64,000 nt of DNA. Source: Taxawa tesnikishii (nom. ined.). Taxonomy: Eukaryota > Ascomycota > Dothideomycetes > Dothideales. The notes under the pieces are model-generated. The model was not told where the DNA came from. It was given only the letters and a program-made list of their open reading frames with translations, and did no database searches. This document shows positions 48,093 through 59,178 of this stretch, piece after piece; within the stretch, counting starts at the first letter, position 1; every line of letters begins with the position of its first letter. A program made the translations under genes and the position numbers. The stretch spans positions 1,488,001 through 1,552,000 of the forward strand of contig JAPDRO010000003.1 in the NCBI GenBank assembly GCA_030247885.1, in the 5' to 3' direction.

Positions 48093-49750
48093 ACGATGCG
48101 CCAATGAGCTGCTCTTGTATGAGGTTTTGGTGTTGGAGCGCTGTCGTTGATGCATGAGCGACGGCGTTACGGAGGTATGTTGGTATCATGGTATTGTGAA
48201 GCCATCCATCTTGATCCCAGGATCTATGATACAACCTCATCTCGGATGCTGGGCGTTACCACCAAACGGTGAAGGCAGGTTGGATGTTTGGTGACGGGAC
48301 CACAGTGTATCTCAGACATGACTGCCACGGTGTTATACCCTGTACTCATTCAGCCACAAGAGATGGAAGTGTCTTGGAATCCCCACAAGGTTCAGGGATC
48401 TCCTTTCAGGGCGATATTTGCGGTAATGGCAGAAGCTTTGTCACAACGCCACAGTCCTTCTTCGGAGCCGGTACACAGGCCAGAATGTCCAGCTCTCACC
48501 GTCGGGTTGGCGTGACCTGAAGCGTTCGTTACGCACGTGGAGATGTTTGCGGCTGTCGAAGAAGCCTGAGTAGACGTGACCCGACAAGCCAGCGACAGGG
48601 TATAAACGTTAGGCATCGCGCCATCTGATCTCCAAGAGGGTCTTTGCGCGAGCCACGCATATCAGGACACTCTCTTGGGAGCGTTTTTGGTGGACAACAT
48701 GAATCGGTTCAAGAATCGCACAGCAACAACCGAGGATTTGATCGCCTCCGTGATAAACACTCTCTGGACAGTTTTCGACGTCAACCCAAAGTCCTTCGGA
48801 GATTACCTGAATCGGTCAGAATATCATCGAAGGTGGTATGAAGACCGACCTCCGGATAGCTGGGTTCCTAACGGCATACCCAAACGCTACTGTTCTCTGA
48901 GATGGTGGCGACCTATGCGCCGTTTACCCTTCGGGACTCCCTTGAGTGAGGCACGATGGGCAAGTTCGGCGTCCTTGAAAGAGGCCAAAGAACGGACAAC
49001 ACTCGAAGGACCAATAGACCCGTATCCCATGCCTATCATGAATACTATCGCGCTGGTACCCGATATCTTTCGTCGAGAATGGATTTTGTCCGATCCAAAC
49101 AGTAAAGAGACCGAATCAAGCTTGGTCTGCCGAGCAGAAGGAGTCAGACTCTGCTCTGACACGTGTCGCCATTGTCGTTTCTGTACGTGTGCTTGTTTCA
49201 CTGGGGCTCTCTGTACTCAACGCCACCATGCTTGATCCTAAGTCTCCATAAAGCCTTGCTGGACCACAGCATCAGCCGGTTGAATAGACTACTGCACCCT
49301 GCATCCTCAAGAAAGGACGGCTTCGAGTGATCTACGGTATCAAGCTCCGGAGTCTCCGTGGAAGCATGTGCGTTAGGCGCTGATCAGAACTTTGCATACA
49401 AGATGGCAATGTATGAACTGACTGAAACGTAGTCCTTGTACTCGCTAATCCGTTGCTTTATGTGAGGCATACAGTTCAAAGAAACTCAGTCGGGCCTCCC
49501 ATTGTCGAGGATGAGTGGCTCCGTCTGCGAGCACACCAGATCTCCGTGGCGACCACCATCGCTGTTGAATGGCTTCCCCAAACACCTTTCAAATCGACGA
49601 GCTTGGAAATATCTCAGCAAGACACGTGCCACCCGGGAGAAGCTCCTATCATGGATTGAAACGTCTTGCAACCTAACGGGTCAGAGTTGAAAACTGGGCG
49701 TCCCCGCCGTCTTGTTAGAGATAGTACAGCTTGACATCAAGCATCTCCTA
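48093..49750. other. Gene-poor stretch with one unexplained frame
   Basis: 1.65 kb downstream of VPS54. A plus-strand open frame at 48675-49235 (186 codons, starting MGAFLVDNMNRFKNRTATTE) has protein-like composition in its first 70 residues and decays into a Cys-rich end. I cannot assign it to a family, and it may be a relic. Nothing else is supported. Confidence 0.5.
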
Positions 49751-50440
49751 CTAAATCACAGCATCGACAAGGATGCGTTCAGGGTCCCTAGGATCGGCTA
49801 GAGCCAGACCCTCTGTCGGGGTCGTCATACCACCGTCTTTGCGCTTGTCGATCTCGGCTTCTTGGCCATGGATGATGTGAGAGTCTATAGAGATGGGGCT
49901 GCGCAAGTCGAACACCTTCTCGATGCCGAGCTTGGTGAGCTCGTCTTTGCCTCGGAATGTCATGCTAGACAGATCTCCGCTCCGGAAGACAAGGCCGCGA
50001 TGGACTTTTCTGTTTGTGCCTGCGGTGTATCCTCCTAGGTCGCGGAACATGCGAACGCCATCGACAAGCACAAAAGGTGGGGTAGGATAGATTGGAGTAT
50101 TGTTCATATTGCCCGACATGCTTGTTCCAGTGTTCCCTGGTTCTTTTCTGTAGATGATGATGGGCGGACGCTCTGTGGTGTCTATGGTGGCGAACTTGTT
50201 GTCCCACGGTAAGAACATTTTCCCCTGATGTCGACGCTACGACTGTTTCCCCGTTCCAGCGCGCGTAGCACCGCCAGACCCATGGTTCCCAGCTCGCGTA
50301 GAGGCTTATGCGCGTTTTGGCGCGTTCCGACATCGACTTCGGCTAAACCTTTGAGCCCTACAAGCTTGTAAGAATCGATCAGGGTTTCAATCTCAATGCC
50401 GTATCCGACAGGAAAGGAGAGCTGCTCAAGCAACTCTCAA
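49751..50440 (-). pseudogene. Relic: glucosyl-3-phosphoglycerate synthase tail joined to tyrosine-phosphatase-like head
   Basis: From 50440 the minus strand reads ELLEQLSFPVGYGIEIETL, VDVGTRQNAHKPLREL and MGLAVLRALERG. These are hallmarks of the C-terminal part of GpgS-type family 81/2 glycosyltransferases. TIDTTERPPIIIYRKE matches the GpgS end. The frame then continues without a stop into VLVDGVRMFRDLGGY, HRGLVFRSGDLSSMT and KLGIEKVFDLRSPISID, the N-terminal half of a Y_phosphatase3-type phosphatase. It stops at ILVDAVI, before the catalytic HC-x5-R loop. The glycosyltransferase lacks its catalytic N-terminal two thirds; a stop lies right upstream of ELLEQL. One G short in GGGG (50222-50225) separates the two readings of the GpgS tail. 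Both enzymes are therefore incomplete. Confidence 0.7.
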
Positions 50441-50786
50441 CGTGCGGGGCTTGAGTCGTAGCAGCTGTGCTATGGTGTTGCTGCCTTGATGCCTGTCTTT
50501 GTGAGCTTCTTTCCATTCACCAGTGTTCACATGCCAATCGCATCAGCGCTAGCTCAAACTGACGTTTCGGAGATTTGGGGCACGCAAAGCAGTCCTTATA
50601 AGTTTTCGCAGTGGGGTGAAGCATAAGTTCATCTGGCTTTGACAGGTGCCAACGCTATCTGAGGAATCTAGGGGTTTGGGCGGTCTCGCTTCCGCTGGCA
50701 GGTGCTCTCCATCGTGCCTAGCACCGTTCAGCAGACCACCGATGCTGTGACAACAGAAATTGCATTCACGTGTGTGTTGCTCCCAA
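50441..50786. other. Intergenic
   Basis: Between the relic and the acyl-CoA dehydrogenase stop. No gene seen. Missing upstream parts of the glycosyltransferase are not recognisable here. Confidence 0.55.
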
Positions 50787-52287
50787 TCACGCTTCATCCG
50801 TGCTTCGGCGCACCCCGTTCGTCGCACCATCGATGGAAGGTACATCACCAGGCGTCGAGGGTCCGTAAGTAGCAGCCCAAGGCTGATACCCGTCTTGCAG
50901 GAATACCTTCTCGATCTGACGACGCCGTATGCCTACGTTGCCACCATCAAACAGCGGCAAACATACAGCGTCGTTCAGCAGCCGTGCGAATGGCTGGTCT
51001 TTTGCATACGAGGTCCTGACAGGGTCAGCCAACGACGCTTTGCCCAGTACTCTGCATGGAGATGAATAGGGGAGAACCGGAACCTACATTCCCACCGCCT
51101 TCATAGCATCCACACAACTCTTGACTGCGTTCTCCGAAGCAAAGATCTTGGCCTCAAGGGCCAACTCGAGCCGGGAAGAACAATCGCCCGGTCCGTTTTC
51201 GAGACAATGCAGCGCCTTCCAAGTCAGGAGGCGTGAGGTCTCAATGCGCATCTTGATGTCAATCAGCAGGTCGGCAACACTCTGCCTCTCAAGTATCGGC
51301 ACCGAACCGCCTCTGTTGTCAGTCTTGGCAAATTTCATGGCCGCTTCGAAAGCACTGCGCATGATGCTGACTGCCATGGCACCCACAATGGCAGCAGATG
51401 CGGCAAACGTTTGTTGGATCAGTTGAGCTCCAGCATCCGGTGCAGCTAGAACGTTCTCTGCTGGAACACGCAAGTTGGTGAAGCGGCTGTGCGGCCCCGA
51501 AGCTGCAGTGTGCCCAGCAAGTTCCGGGTCAGCCAGAACACGGTAGGCATCAGGCGGATTAGCAGCGAGAACCTCGGTGGTCACCATGAGCACCACAATA
51601 GAGTCCGCAGGATTGGTCGAAGGGTCCTGTGGGCTGCCATCGGGAGAGACACGGCAAGCGACACACTGCAGATTGGCGCCTTTGCCGTCCCAGCCGCCGC
51701 TGTTCGTCGTCCACAGCTTTTGGGATGAGTCAGCAACTCTGTACAAGTGCGTCACTGGGGATAGTAAGCGTGGTAGAGGGGTCAACCTTCTCGCCGTCGA
51801 TGATCCAGCTGTTACCCTCCTGTCTGGCCGTCGTTTGAAGACCCTTCCCTCCCTTCTCCAACCAATTGGCTGTTCCTTGAGGCTCCGAATGGACCAGGCT
51901 TGCCAACGGTTCGCCCTCGCCGGATAGGAATGGCTTCAGGAAGCGCTCATGCTGCTCTTTGGTGCCGCCTAGGATCAACGGTGTAAGACCCAGTCCGGTG
52001 CCCAAGATGGTCAGCGCAGCACTAGGGTCGACGTGGTAGATCTCTTCGACAAGGACAGCGGCATCGATCAGTGGACCAGCCAAGCCCCCAAGAGCCACTG
52101 GTATTTGACCCTTGATTAACCCTGCTTTGGTCGCTTGACTGTAGAGGGGTCGCAGAGAATTGAACCGTTTCGCTTGAGTGGGATACTGTTCGTACGTTGC
52201 TCGGGCGCCTGCAAGAACAGATGTTGCGAACATGTTCGCTGCATGGCGCAGCTGTTGTTGCTGTTCAGTGAGGGTAAAGTCAAGCAT
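50787..52287 (-). CDS. Acyl-CoA dehydrogenase family flavoprotein
   Basis: Three exons (52287-51787, 51716-51088, 51015-50787) join in phase to 452 residues. Fold: N-terminal helical domain (MLDFTLTEQQQQLRHAANMF), then the middle beta domain with LTILGTGLGLTPLILGG, ASLVHSEPQGTANWL and WIIDGEKLWTTNSGGWDGKG, where flavin and substrate bind. The C-terminal helical domain follows, with ERQSVADLLIDIKMRIETSRLL and GNVGIRRRQIEKVFLQDGYQPW. The acceptor AAAAG/CTG was chosen because it restores EKLWTTNSGG. Fungal members of this branch are not typical beta-oxidation enzymes; some act on nicotinate or small cyclic acyl groups. The usual catalytic Glu is not evident, so the substrate is open. Confidence 0.87.
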
Positions 52288-52954
52288 CGTTGTAGGTTTG
52301 GTTCAGATGATAAGGAAAGGTGGACAAGAGTACAACAGATTAAGTGAAAGGCAACGGAGCCACGCTCGTTGATGTATTCGAAGGATAGTGTGCCCTAGGT
52401 TCCTTCGATGGATGGCCTGATGACTTGGTAGCACGGCTCGACGCGTCTTCGTGAAGACAATCCCGAGTCTCTCGCGCACAAGCCGCAGAAGGCCAGCATT
52501 GTGGCAGGGAGATGTCGTGTAGGCATGAGCTGCAGTGTACCACGAGTAAACCCCTTGGCGAACGAGAGGAGAGTTGGCTCAGAGGACAATGGAGAAGGGC
52601 GAGAGGCGAGAGGCGAGAGGCGAGAGGCACGATGAAATGGGACAAGGGATTCGAGGGAAACGCGGTGATCAAGCCAAGCTTCGGGGTCGTGCCGATCTTT
52701 TGCGGGGACCATTGCCATCCCACATCCATCTTACTCCGTCCCCCTAAGCTATAAACAATTGTTGTATGATCGAGGGTATAACTACAGCGAGGAAGCAAAA
52801 GCAGGGCACTGTGTTTCCGTGCAGACGGTTGTTTCCGTTAGCGAAGATGACTCGACAATCTAGGCTCTCCACGCACTATGGCTCGATCCGATGGACTCCG
52901 CACATTAAGCTGGTATAGACACTTGTGCCGTGACCAATCGCAAATGCTCCTGCA
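52288..52954. other. Intergenic between acyl-CoA dehydrogenase promoter and alcohol oxidase 3' end
   Basis: Contains a short perfect GAGAGGC tandem repeat at about 52602-52630. The minus-strand frames here are low-complexity reflections of it. Confidence 0.55.
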
Positions 52955-55457
52955 CTACAGCTTTGCTCGTTCTTGCGCGATAGTCTCAGAAGTCAGGTCC
53001 TTCGCCAGCATTTTAGCCAATCCGTAAGCGATCCCCATTCCAGTAATCATTGGATTGACGCCGCTCGCCGAAGGGAAGACGCTCGTATCCATAATGTACA
53101 AGTCCTTCGTGCCCCAGACCTGGCCTGACGGACTCACAGCGCTCGTTCTTGGACTCGCACCCATGCGTGCAGTGCCCATCTGATGCGCCGAAGCGAACGA
53201 GGTGAAGGCGGGCAGCGTAGGCGTCGTCTTCCGCCGGAGTGTCTCGATCCAATCCTGCAGTCCTTTGTTATTGACGCCCTCGTCTGACCTTTCTGTCTGA
53301 CCTTTCCGCTCAAATCTCTCTATTCCCTGGATTGGCACAAAAAGTTCTCTTGCGCCTTCAACATGCATGATTTTTGCCAGAGTCTCGATCCCCTGCGCTA
53401 TCCTTCTCTGGTCCCTCTTATCAACTTTATATGCCACTCTGATCTTTCCTTCTTTGTCACCGTAGACCCTGCCCTCGCCTTCATCTCTCGCAAGACTGAT
53501 GTATCCTGTCATCCGGCCCATCTTGGCGCAGAAAGCCTTCCATTCTAGCCCGCCTCTCCAGCCGCCAGGCAAAGCGCCAAATATGGGCAGGAAGAGCCCC
53601 GGTATCATGGTCGTAGCCTCCAGTTTCACACCATGCCCACGTTGGTCCAGATTCTCAAGATCGTTGACCACGGCTGTAAGAATGGCACCTTCCCAAGGCC
53701 TGACCTGCTCGTCAAAGGCAGCGGCAAGCCAGCTGACAGGGTGCAGGCGGAGGTGACGACCGATGTGCGGGTTCTGGAGGTGGCTACGTTGCAGGATGCG
53801 AGGTGTGGATAGCGCACCAGCGGCTATTATGACGGTTTTCCGGGCCTTGATGGTGAGAGGGCGGGTATAGCAATCAGTACCAGATAAACCAGATGAGGAA
53901 TCTCGCGAGGTCCAGAACCCAGTAACTCCGATTGCCACGGGATTGCCGCCATTTGACGACTCAGAAGAAAAGAGGATCCGCGTACAGTTGAACCCTTCGA
54001 TAAACTTTGCACCCGCGTTCGCAGCATCGGGGAGGAACGTCTCCGTCGGTCCCTTCTTACCGCAGCTCCCGCATCCAAGGGTGCAGTAGCCGCAATTGTG
54101 CGCCTTGCCGCCTGTGTTTTGCGGTACTGTTTTGGCGTTCATGCCCAGCTTCCGCGCACCCTCAAGGAGCTTCGAGTTTGAGAAGTTGTGTACGACAGAC
54201 GCAGTCCCTACTCCCATGCGCTCACAGACCGCATCCATGTCCGCTTGAAACTTTGCGCTAGTGAAGTAGGGAAGGTTGTGCGGCGACTGCGCCCATTGGG
54301 AGCGTACAAAGCCCTGCAACTGCAACGACGCGCTCCAGTTTACAGTTCCGCCACCGCCCCAGCAGGAGCCGGAGAGTATGGTCATGCTCCCGTCTTCGGA
54401 TCGGATGAGGCCCCGTTGGTGAAGAGGTGCGCAGCAGCGGATGCTTCATCCATGGGCAGGTGTTGAGGTGGCCAGTAGTATGATTTGTCGGCCACTATAA
54501 CGTCAAGGCCAGCGTTCGACAGGACGGATGCAGCGACGGCACCGCAACAACCGCTTCCCACAACAACCACATCGGTCTCAACAACTTCCGGTTCCCCTAT
54601 GGGGGCTTCTGAGGAGCGAGGAGGAAACTGCAAAAATGCAAAGGGAAATCCTTCCCCGAAAGTGTGGTTGATAGGCGTACGAGGATAGCTGAGAAGTCGG
54701 CCTAGGGATGGTGAAGCCCGGGCCCAATAGACTATCGACATGCCCGCAAGGTCACGGAAGAGTTGACGAAATAGGGAAGGCGTGCTGTGGACCAAGAGAG
54801 AAGCACCTTCTCCCGAGTTGGTACATCGAGATCATACAATGGCGTAGAACGACCAGTCAGCAGCAAAGCGGCTCGTGAGCTATGACCAGATATCAGTCTT
54901 CCTTGCTTTAAAAGCAGAACCAGTGCGGCGTGGTCAAATTCTGCAGCCCCATGGTACGTCATGAGAAGGCATTGGTCAGATACTGCGGTACAGCGTTCTG
55001 GTTTTATGCAGGCTTTTGGACGATACCCAACTCGATCTCGACGTTTTTTCCAAGGAACAACACGAAAGGAACGTATCTTACTTGAGAGCGTTGAGTATGA
55101 ACAACAAGCCTCTTTTTTGATCGTTGCTGAGTTGAAAGGCCAAAAGCCTCTGCATTGACTCCTTGAAAGCAGCAGTGGCGGTGGGGTCTCATCCAAATAC
55201 TCGGCTACAAGCGCCTCGTCGTTTACAGCATTGCCCGTACTGTCTCTGATGGTCCCCATGGCTGATTCGTAGGAAGTCGGTGAGAGCGCATGGGAGAGCG
55301 GTGACAGCGCCCTGTTGATAGGCGCGATGGACGGAACAAAGGTCTCGGCAATAGCAGCGAGAAGCCTCCATTGGCCTTCCGTTAGCACATCTGCGTCCGG
55401 TACAGGAGGCAGAGGACTGGGGGTCTGGTGAATCTCTTGTTCGCGCGGAGACAACAT
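52955..55457 (-). CDS. FAO1: Long-chain fatty alcohol oxidase (GMC flavoprotein)
   Basis: Two exons (55457-55082, 54879-52955) separated by a 202-base intron; about 767 residues once the frame is whole. The enzyme oxidises fatty alcohols to aldehydes in the omega-oxidation pathway, usually in peroxisomal or ER membranes. FAD site VVVVGSGCCGAVAASVLSNAG, flavin loop GSCWGGGGTVNWSASL, Cys-rich CGYCTLGCGSCGKKG, and the C-terminal GMC end SAHQMGTARMG...DTSVFPSASGVNPM all match the family. Three single-base shortfalls split the coding strand: CCCC at 55183-55186, CCC at 54774-54776 and GGGG at 54411-54414. Each is cured by one more C or G, giving ETPTATAAFKES, RLPLFRQLFRDL and NGGLIRSEDGSM. Confidence 0.92.
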
Positions 55458-57847
55458 TGTCGGGGATCAGGTCCGGTCCGAGCTAGAGAGACAGCAACGA
55501 CGAGAACCGGTGATTGTATGAAACAGCACGAACGGCAACGGTTATTTCAACGCATGACAGCTTTTGACGTGAAAACAGAAAGCAGCACAGCCGATGCGGT
55601 TGCTGTGGTGAAACGAATCTATCGACAGATGAAGAGGGAAACAGCAACAAGAAGCGTTTCCTTATCCTGGTCCTGGTGTATGGCACGACGTTGTCTACGA
55701 GCCTTCCGGGTTACGTGAGACGGAGAGCAGCATGTTCCGTGAGACGGAAAGCAACATGCCACGTGACGAGCCTCGGCTGTCGCGAGTTCGGGTCCGCGGC
55801 TGTCGCAGAGCACGAGTGCGGACGCAAGCAAGAGCGCGCGCGACCCTGGAAAGCGAGTGCGGACAGCGGGCGCGAGGAGCGGGTCAGGGCAAAAAACAGT
55901 GGGAAGGGTGAGTTTCCGTTCCGGATTGAGTTTCGGTTGAATGAACCCTTTGCTTTTTGACATGTGTCGGTTATTTTGCGGTAGTTTGCTTTGTTTTTTG
56001 GATCAACTATGGACTGTCTCCGTCATGAACCGTGAGCTTCTGGTGCCAGATGGCACAGGTCGTTGGGCCGTACAGGCCACTCGTCCAGACCCCGACACAC
56101 AATCTATGTGTAAAGCATCCGAAGGAAGACCGATGGAGAGCGCGACCCTTGGCACTCCGCCGACGGGTCGTTCCCCAGCCTTCTTCTCTCGGAGAGTTGG
56201 GAAAGGGCAGAGCCGTTGCTGCTCGGCTTTCGTTGCGCGATGCGCACAGTCTTCGTGGTGAGGGTTGATCTCTGCGAGTGCATCTCCGCCATCTGGACAC
56301 GCTCGGGATGGTCCGACATTGGACGTGAGCATCGCAATCGCAATACTCGACGTATCAAAGGGAAACGCGCTTGCGAGAGGTGTGCGTGAAAATATCTTGA
56401 ATATGCTCAAGAATCAAGAATGCCATGACCGCAGCTTTGTCTGAGAGGCTCGAGCGATCTGTCGCAGTTACTCGTTCTGGTCGCGTGCCTCAGCTTAGAG
56501 AGCCCCCAGTAGATGCAAAGCAAAGACTTCAACGACGCACGCTTTGTTATGCAATGCAATGCAATGCAATGCAATGGAACGCAATGACACGCAGCGGCGC
56601 ACCCCAAGCTCGAGCCCCAAGCCCTCCAAGCCCTCTAAGCGCAAGATCGCACCCTCCACTCATTGGCCGCTGGCTCTTTCTACCAATCACGACGCGTATT
56701 TCCTTATCTATGCGCTATACCTTTTTGAGATGGCGAATCCTGTGAGATGATGAGTTTCTGGGAACTGGAACGACTGATCGACGAGAAAAACCACTTCTAC
56801 CGCGAACCCAGTTGAAGGGGTAACCAGCAGCGCAGCCATCGACATGTGCGTTCGTCGCCGAGCGTGTGCGGGCGGATGGCGACGGCAGAAGCACCACATC
56901 AGCGCAAGACGGCGGCGGCGCTGAAGACAGGGACGGAGAGCGCGCAACGTGAGCCTGAGCCTGAGCCTGAGCCTAAGCCGGAGCCGAACTGTCGCATGCG
57001 CACTTAGCACAAGCGCGCAAATAGAGGAACCCTGAGTGGCTCAAACTTTGGATCCACATACGCCGTTAGGTATCCGAGCACTCTTGGCCGCTGTAAAGCT
57101 TACATTCAGAATGAGGCCATGGAGAATGCCCACGCGCGCGCGCAACATGTATAACCCGCCAGCGCCCGCCCGCCCGCCCAACGTGTCTGTACGACCAGTC
57201 CGTACACAAGTACACACTCCCATATGACTTTCCTTGCCCTTTCCATACCACCACGGTGTATAGTGACTCGGCCAACGAGCACCTCCTGATCTCCCCATCT
57301 CCACATCTTCCCTTGCAGGAACTCGTCGCACTCCAACTTCGGTACCGACCTTGGTCGCTGATAAGCAAAAGCGTCAGTGTTGGAACGACAGCCACCTTAT
57401 CAGCAGCTCTCTCTCGCCCTCCCATCACTCTCGCACTCTCCCACCAATCGCGACCGTCCCCCTGTCCGACCACGAGTCGTAACCTCGTCTCCTTGCATCT
57501 CGTTGCAGACCGCCTTCTGCGATATCATTTTGGAAACGTCGAGGGTGAAGGAACACGCACGCTCATAAGAATAATACAAGAGGAGGGAACTCTTTCACGC
57601 TCACCTCTGTCGCATCGTATCGCATCGCATCGCATCGCTCGAGCGTTCACTCGAACCTTCACTCGACTGCCCCACTTCCTCACACGACACGAACTCCTCG
57701 ACAACACAAACACCGCTTCCTCTCCAGCGCCTGCCTGCCAATGATAGTTCCGTAGTTCTCACCCCGAGACCGCGTGACCTACCTTTCCGCTGCCAGCCAT
57801 CTCCCAACGATCCACACATCCACACCCACACCCACCAACCCTTCGAC
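55458..57847. other. Gene-poor stretch with tandem repeats
   Basis: No conserved protein is visible on either strand. It holds several microsatellites: GCAAT pentamers (about 56551-56578), GCCTGA hexamers (about 56950-56985), GCGCGCGCG then CCCGC units (about 57130-57180) and CGCAT pentamers (about 57608-57638). The last 250 bases form a pyrimidine-rich leader for the FYVE gene. Confidence 0.6.
56551..56578. repeat. (GCAAT)n pentanucleotide microsatellite
   Basis: Five to six consecutive GCAAT units, followed by two degenerate copies. Noncoding. Confidence 0.9.
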
Positions 57848-59178
57848 ATGGCCACAATGGCGCAGCAGCCTGCGAACTTGGTCTCGCCTACCGCGTCGTA
57901 CTACCAACAGCCCTCGTATGCGCAGGGTCAGTTCACTCCTTCTGCGGGCACCACGCCACCCTCGAACACCGTCTCGCCCACAAACCAGATCTCTCACCTT
58001 CACACACGCCAGCTGCACCAGCCGCGCCAGCCCATGTACATCCCCGCGGCTCTTCGTCAGACTGAGTTGCCCTCCCGTCACCGACGTCCCGATACGCCTC
58101 CACGCAGTGCAAACAGTAGCCTGGACAGCACACACAAGTTCCCCGTCGTCGGACCCAGTCTGCCTGTCAGCCCGGTGGATGAGGACGGTCCGGGAAGCTT
58201 TGCCGGAATAAACAGGTTCCTCTCCGAGGAGCTCAATGAGGAGGCATTTGGTTCAGTTACCGGTCCGCCAACGAAGAATCACTGGAAGGTGAGTGATATA
58301 TCCCTGCTCTTTCCAGTTCCTGCTCTGCTCTGCTCTGTCCTGTCCTGTCCTGCCCGCTTGATCCGGATACGGTGCCTTGCTCTTTTCCTTTGTGCGTGTA
58401 ATTGTTCCGAGGCCGAGTCTGGTTGTCCAAGGGAACGGTGACATCAAGTGCATATCGAAGTGCGAATGCAAGCACGCTACGAAAAGTCGCAAGAATTACC
58501 TTGGGCGCGAAGCTGCTTTTAGCGCTTGCGACCCATTGTGGTGTTCTTGCTTTGCGTGCTGCTTGCACCATCGGCGCGGCAGCACGCCATTTTCATCAAG
58601 GTTGTGCAACGCCCGACGAGAATGGCTCGCAACACTGGCGAAACTCTCTCACGGCACGCGACATTTTTAACCTCCTGATCAGCCCCATTCCGACACCCCG
58701 GCTCTTTTTGTGGATCCTGTTTCATGTTTTCTTAATTGGGGTTTTATACATTTGTACGTTTGGACCCGCACTGACACGCCAATCACAGCCGGACTCCTTT
58801 ACCAACGCCTGCACATCTCCAGGCTGTGCGTGCGTCTTCTCCATGTGGAATCGTCGCCATCACTGTCGCCGTTGTGGTGGCATCTTCTGTGGCAGCCATA
58901 CTTCTCGTGAAGTCCGTCTCGACCAGCACGCCCGCTTCCACCCACAAGGCACTTTCAATCGTGCTTGCGACGGATGCTACGAGACCTACCGTGAGTGGAA
59001 GCGTGCACGCAGCAGTCGTCAAAACAGCGTCGGCAGCGGAAGCAGCGAGGGCACCCAAGCAACCGCTACGCCTGTCGTCGGCGTTCCTGGTGCACGAGAG
59101 GTGAACACGAGCCAAGAACAGAAGGTCGGCAGTGTCGCCCAGAGCGTTCCCCGCGACTGGTCATGGAGCACCTTCTGA
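57848..59178 (+). CDS. FYVE zinc-finger protein
   Basis: Two exons (57848-58288, 58789-59178) give 276 residues. The first 147 are Pro/Ser/Gln-rich and probably disordered, with MYIPAALRQTELPSRHRRPDTP and RFLSEELNEEAFG as the most protein-like parts. The second exon encodes a FYVE domain: C-x-x-x-x-C with CTSPGCACVFSMWNRRHHCRRCGGIFCGSH and later NRACDGCY. The basic R(R/K)HHCR patch, which binds phosphatidylinositol-3-phosphate on endosomes, is intact as RRHHCRRCGG. The W-x-x-D element is missing or degenerate (CVFSMW). The 500-base intron is about ten times longer than its neighbours. A tail with EQKVGSVAQSVPRDWSWSTF follows. Confidence 0.88.
58289..58788 (+). other. Unusually long intron of the FYVE gene
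   Basis: 500 bases between GTGAGT and CACAG. Other introns in the window are mostly 45-75 bases. It begins with TCTGC/TCCTG tandem units (about 58320-58360). A plus-strand frame spans it but shows no protein pattern, so it could hold regulatory sequence or an alternative start. Confidence 0.7.
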
